From RYN-433 sp036558265 (GTDB taxonomy: Bacteria > Planctomycetota > Phycisphaerae > Tepidisphaerales > Tepidisphaeraceae): a DNA stretch of 14,673 bases. Position numbers and translations under genes: made by a program. The stretch is from assembly GCA_036558265.1 (NCBI GenBank), contig DATBFY010000551.1, positions 1-14,673 of the forward strand, in the 5' to 3' direction. Shown piece after piece: positions 12,677-14,673 of the stretch. Position 1 is the first letter of the stretch, and each line of letters starts with the position of its first letter. Below the pieces are notes generated by a model that ran no database searches, was not told where the DNA came from, and saw only the letters and a program-made list of their open reading frames with translations.

Positions 12677-14673
12677 CTACTTGACCTTCTCCAACTCCTT
12701 CGCCGTCCACTGGCTCGCCCGGCCCTTGGTCTGCGCCCGCACCGCCTTGACCTGCTCGGCTGAGACCGGGTCGGCGTGGTGATCCCACTCCCGCCGGACA
12801 TAGGTCAGCAGCGACGCGATCATCTCGTCGTCGAACACCAACTCCAGGCCCGGCATTTCCAGGTCGAACTTGTCACCGTTCACGCTCACCGGGCCCTTGA
12901 GGCCCTGCAGGACGATCCGCACCATGCGATCGTGCGGGCCCTCGACCCATTCGGAATCCGCGAGCGGCGGCGCCAGGCCCTCCTGCCCGAGGCCGTTGGG
13001 CTGATGGCACGCCGCGCAGGTCTGAGAGTAGAGCAGCTTGCCTTTCTCGAAGAGCGCCTGCTGCTGGGTGTTGAGGGGCGTGATCTTGATCTCCTTGTAG
13101 CCGGGCTTGCCGGGCCAGATCAGGACCGACGCGACGCGCGATGCGCCCGTGGCGACCCGCTTGTCGCGGCTCTTCTCGAGCGCCGCCAGCACGGCCGGCT
13201 CGGCGTCGAGCTGGATGCGCTTCCTGATCTTCTTGTTCGGGTCGCCGGCCAGGCCGTCGAGCAGCGCGGCCTGCTTCCACGACGCGTCGGCCGACATCCC
13301 CGCGACCAGCGAGAACAGATGGTTCACCCGCGTGGGCCTGGCCTCGTTGGCGACGCACATTGCCAGCGCCTGAAGCAGGCGGTCCTGTTCCGGGGTGCGG
13401 GCAGTCAGGTCCTTGTCGGCCAGGAACTGCTCGATGAACTCCAGCTCGCGCCCGCGCACGCCGCAGATGGCGGCGTCGCGGATGTAGGACTGGGCGATGT
13501 TCCGCTTGACGATCTTCGCGGTCGCGTCCATGGCCTCGGACTTGTTGATGCCCGCAACCGTGCAGGCGAGCTGCAACTGCACCTGCGGCGCGGCGTCGTC
13601 CACAAGCTCCAGGATCGCGTCGAAGAGCTCGCCGTTGTTGTCCTTGGCGTCGGCGGGCAGGAGGCCCTCGGCCACGCGGATGGCGGTCGCGCGGACGTGC
13701 GGGTCGGGGTCCTTGAGGGCGTCTTCCACGGTGTCGGCGTTGAGCTTGTTCATCCCCTGCAAGGCCCACAGCGCGTGCACCTTCGCCACCGGCGATTTCG
13801 CCTGGCTGACCAGCTTCAGGAGCAGCGGCACGGACGCCGGATCGGCGCGCTCGACCAGCAGGCGCTGGGCGGTATCCCGCCACCAGCCGTTGGCATGGTT
13901 CAGCGTATCGACGAGCTGCGCGGCGGTGGCCTTCGACAACTGCGGTCGCGCCTTTGCGACGGCCCCGTCCGGCACAACCCGCCAGATGCGTCCCTTCTGG
14001 TTGTCCTTGTCAAGCTTGCGCTCGAGGATCTGCTTGATCAGGTAAGGCGTCTCGTAGGTCTTGTGCTGCAGGATGCCGTGGTAGATGTCCACGACGTAAA
14101 GCGCCCCGTCGGGCCCGTTAAACAGGTTCACCGGGCGGAATCGCTCGTCGGTGGAGGTCAAAAACTCCGTCTTCTGATACGGGTTCTTCGATGACGGGAC
14201 CAGCCCCTTCTCGGTGATGACCTTGCGCATGACGCAGTTGCCGGACGGTTCGCAGACGAAGACGTTCTCGCGGAACTCGGACGCAAAGAGGTCGCCGCGA
14301 TAAACGACCGGGCCGCACGCGGCGGTCACGGTCGCAAGCGTGCCATCCGCCCGGAGCTGGCCGTCCTTGTAGCCGCGGTTGACGCCGTAGTTCACGCGGC
14401 CCGGCCACACGGTCTGGTCGCGCCCGCCGGGCTGAACGTCCACACCCGTGGGCCTGGAAAGGTTCGGGTTGCGCGAGAGGTACTCCGACGGCGTCACGTC
14501 CATCCGCAGCACGTCCGAATTGGAGTTGTAGTACAGCCGTCCCCAGTCGTCCTGCGAGATCCCCCACTGCCCGCGGAAATAGGTCGACCCCTCCATCCAC
14601 TTCCCATCCTTGAACCGAAAACGCTTGGCGGACTTGGCGTTGTAGATCCAGTTGTCCATCGCCAGCATCAGGC
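12677..14673 (-). CDS. PVC-type membrane-bound dehydrogenase/HEAT/cytochrome c protein, N-terminus outside window
   Basis: The frame is open to the right edge. It covers about 664 residues, and relatives are roughly 900-1100, so the N-terminal signal and early propeller are missing. Numbering from the Met at 14668: residues 1-235 are the C-terminal part of the sorbosone/glucose dehydrogenase-like propeller of PVC proteins (TIGR02604-like), with WGRLYYNSNSD at 42-52 and GPDGALYVVDIYHG at 185-198. Residues about 245-510 are HEAT-type helical repeats. Residues about 535-627 are a class-I cytochrome c with CAACH at 551-555 (bases 13004-13018) and a likely axial Met in EMPG (604-607). Such proteins probably oxidise sugars or alcohols in the periplasm and pass electrons to haem c. 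It is convergent with the helical gene, with stops 14 bases apart. Confidence 0.93.
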   Translation of the reverse strand, partial: LMLAMDNWIYNAKSAKRFRFKDGKWMEGSTYFRGQWGISQDDWGRLYYNSNSDVLRMDVTPSEYLSRNPNLSRPTGVDVQPGGRDQTVWPGRVNYGVNRGYKDGQLRADGTLATVTAACGPVVYRGDLFASEFRENVFVCEPSGNCVMRKVITEKGLVPSSKNPYQKTEFLTSTDERFRPVNLFNGPDGALYVVDIYHGILQHKTYETPYLIKQILERKLDKDNQKGRIWRVVPDGAVAKARPQLSKATAAQLVDTLNHANGWWRDTAQRLLVERADPASVPLLLKLVSQAKSPVAKVHALWALQGMNKLNADTVEDALKDPDPHVRATAIRVAEGLLPADAKDNNGELFDAILELVDDAAPQVQLQLACTVAGINKSEAMDATAKIVKRNIAQSYIRDAAICGVRGRELEFIEQFLADKDLTARTPEQDRLLQALAMCVANEARPTRVNHLFSLVAGMSADASWKQAALLDGLAGDPNKKIRKRIQLDAEPAVLAALEKSRDKRVATGASRVASVLIWPGKPGYKEIKITPLNTQQQALFEKGKLLYSQTCAACHQPNGLGQEGLAPPLADSEWVEGPHDRMVRIVLQGLKGPVSVNGDKFDLEMPGLELVFDDEMIASLLTYVRREWDHHADPVSAEQVKAVRAQTKGRASQWTAKELEKVK

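Noticed and set aside
12776..14194. A 472-codon plus-strand frame opposite the cytochrome c gene
   Set aside because: Shadow of the PVC dehydrogenase gene, which has HEAT repeats and CxxCH in the correct frame.
1..14673. tRNA, rRNA, CRISPR, insertion sequence, attachment site or phage genes
   Set aside because: I saw no cloverleaf-like sequence, regularly spaced direct repeats, transposase motif or integrase motif on either strand.

Overview
The window is high-GC bacterial DNA with a strong Planctomycetota signature. It carries a paired PSCyt1/PSCyt2/PSD1 cytochrome gene and DUF1501 gene, a PVC-type CxxCH membrane-bound dehydrogenase, Tat-signal sugar-isomerase-like proteins, a PEP-CTERM anchored protein and a giant VWA/glutamine-amidotransferase-like membrane protein. 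A Phycisphaerae-like planctomycete is my best guess. The lineage is inferred from gene content only.

Layout. (1) 1-4750, minus strand: a likely three-gene operon read right to left. It holds a c-type cytochrome/PSD1 protein (2300-4750), a DUF1501 sulfatase-fold protein (851-2227) and a sialidase-like beta-propeller cut by the left edge (1-820). A 54-bp bipartite palindrome of repeat-element type (2245-2298) lies in the gap between the first two. (2) 4751-5038, plus strand: a very short addiction-module antitoxin-like gene (4865-5038) without a toxin. (3) 5043-6020, minus strand: a Tat-exported xylose-isomerase-like TIM-barrel protein. (4) 6263-8641, plus strand: a PEP-CTERM protein with glycosidase-like motifs (6263-7789), a full-length orphan antitoxin of the same family as the short one (7813-8037), and a MarR-type regulator (8096-8641) with a small palindrome in front. 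(5) 8638-11667, minus strand: a 1009-residue membrane protein with two VWA domains flanking a glutamine-amidotransferase-like domain. (6) 11796-12662, plus strand: a SUKH (SMI1/KNR4) protein and a small helical protein in the same reading frame. (7) 12677-14673, minus strand: the C-terminal two thirds of a PVC-type dehydrogenase/HEAT/cytochrome c protein, cut by the right edge.

How the genes fit together. The envelope and periplasmic proteins (cytochrome/PSD1, DUF1501, sialidase-like, isomerase-like, PEP-CTERM hydrolase-like, PVC dehydrogenase) look like the sugar-polymer breakdown and oxidation machinery that is expanded in planctomycetes. They are interspersed with small accessory genes: two orphan antitoxins, a SUKH protein and a helical unknown. 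Three convergent gene pairs end within 14 bases of each other or overlap. Several genes have a -10-like hexamer only 8-9 bases before the start codon and no Shine-Dalgarno sequence, suggesting leaderless or near-leaderless messages.

I found no tRNA, rRNA, CRISPR array, insertion sequence or phage gene. No gene-free stretch exceeds 300 bases. The longest (6021-6262, between divergent genes) shows only the -10 element described below and the Shine-Dalgarno of the 6263 gene. I found no single convincing new multi-gene system. The best leads are the apparently stand-alone VWA/amidotransferase protein, the SUKH plus helical pair, the orphan antitoxin pair and the palindromic element.
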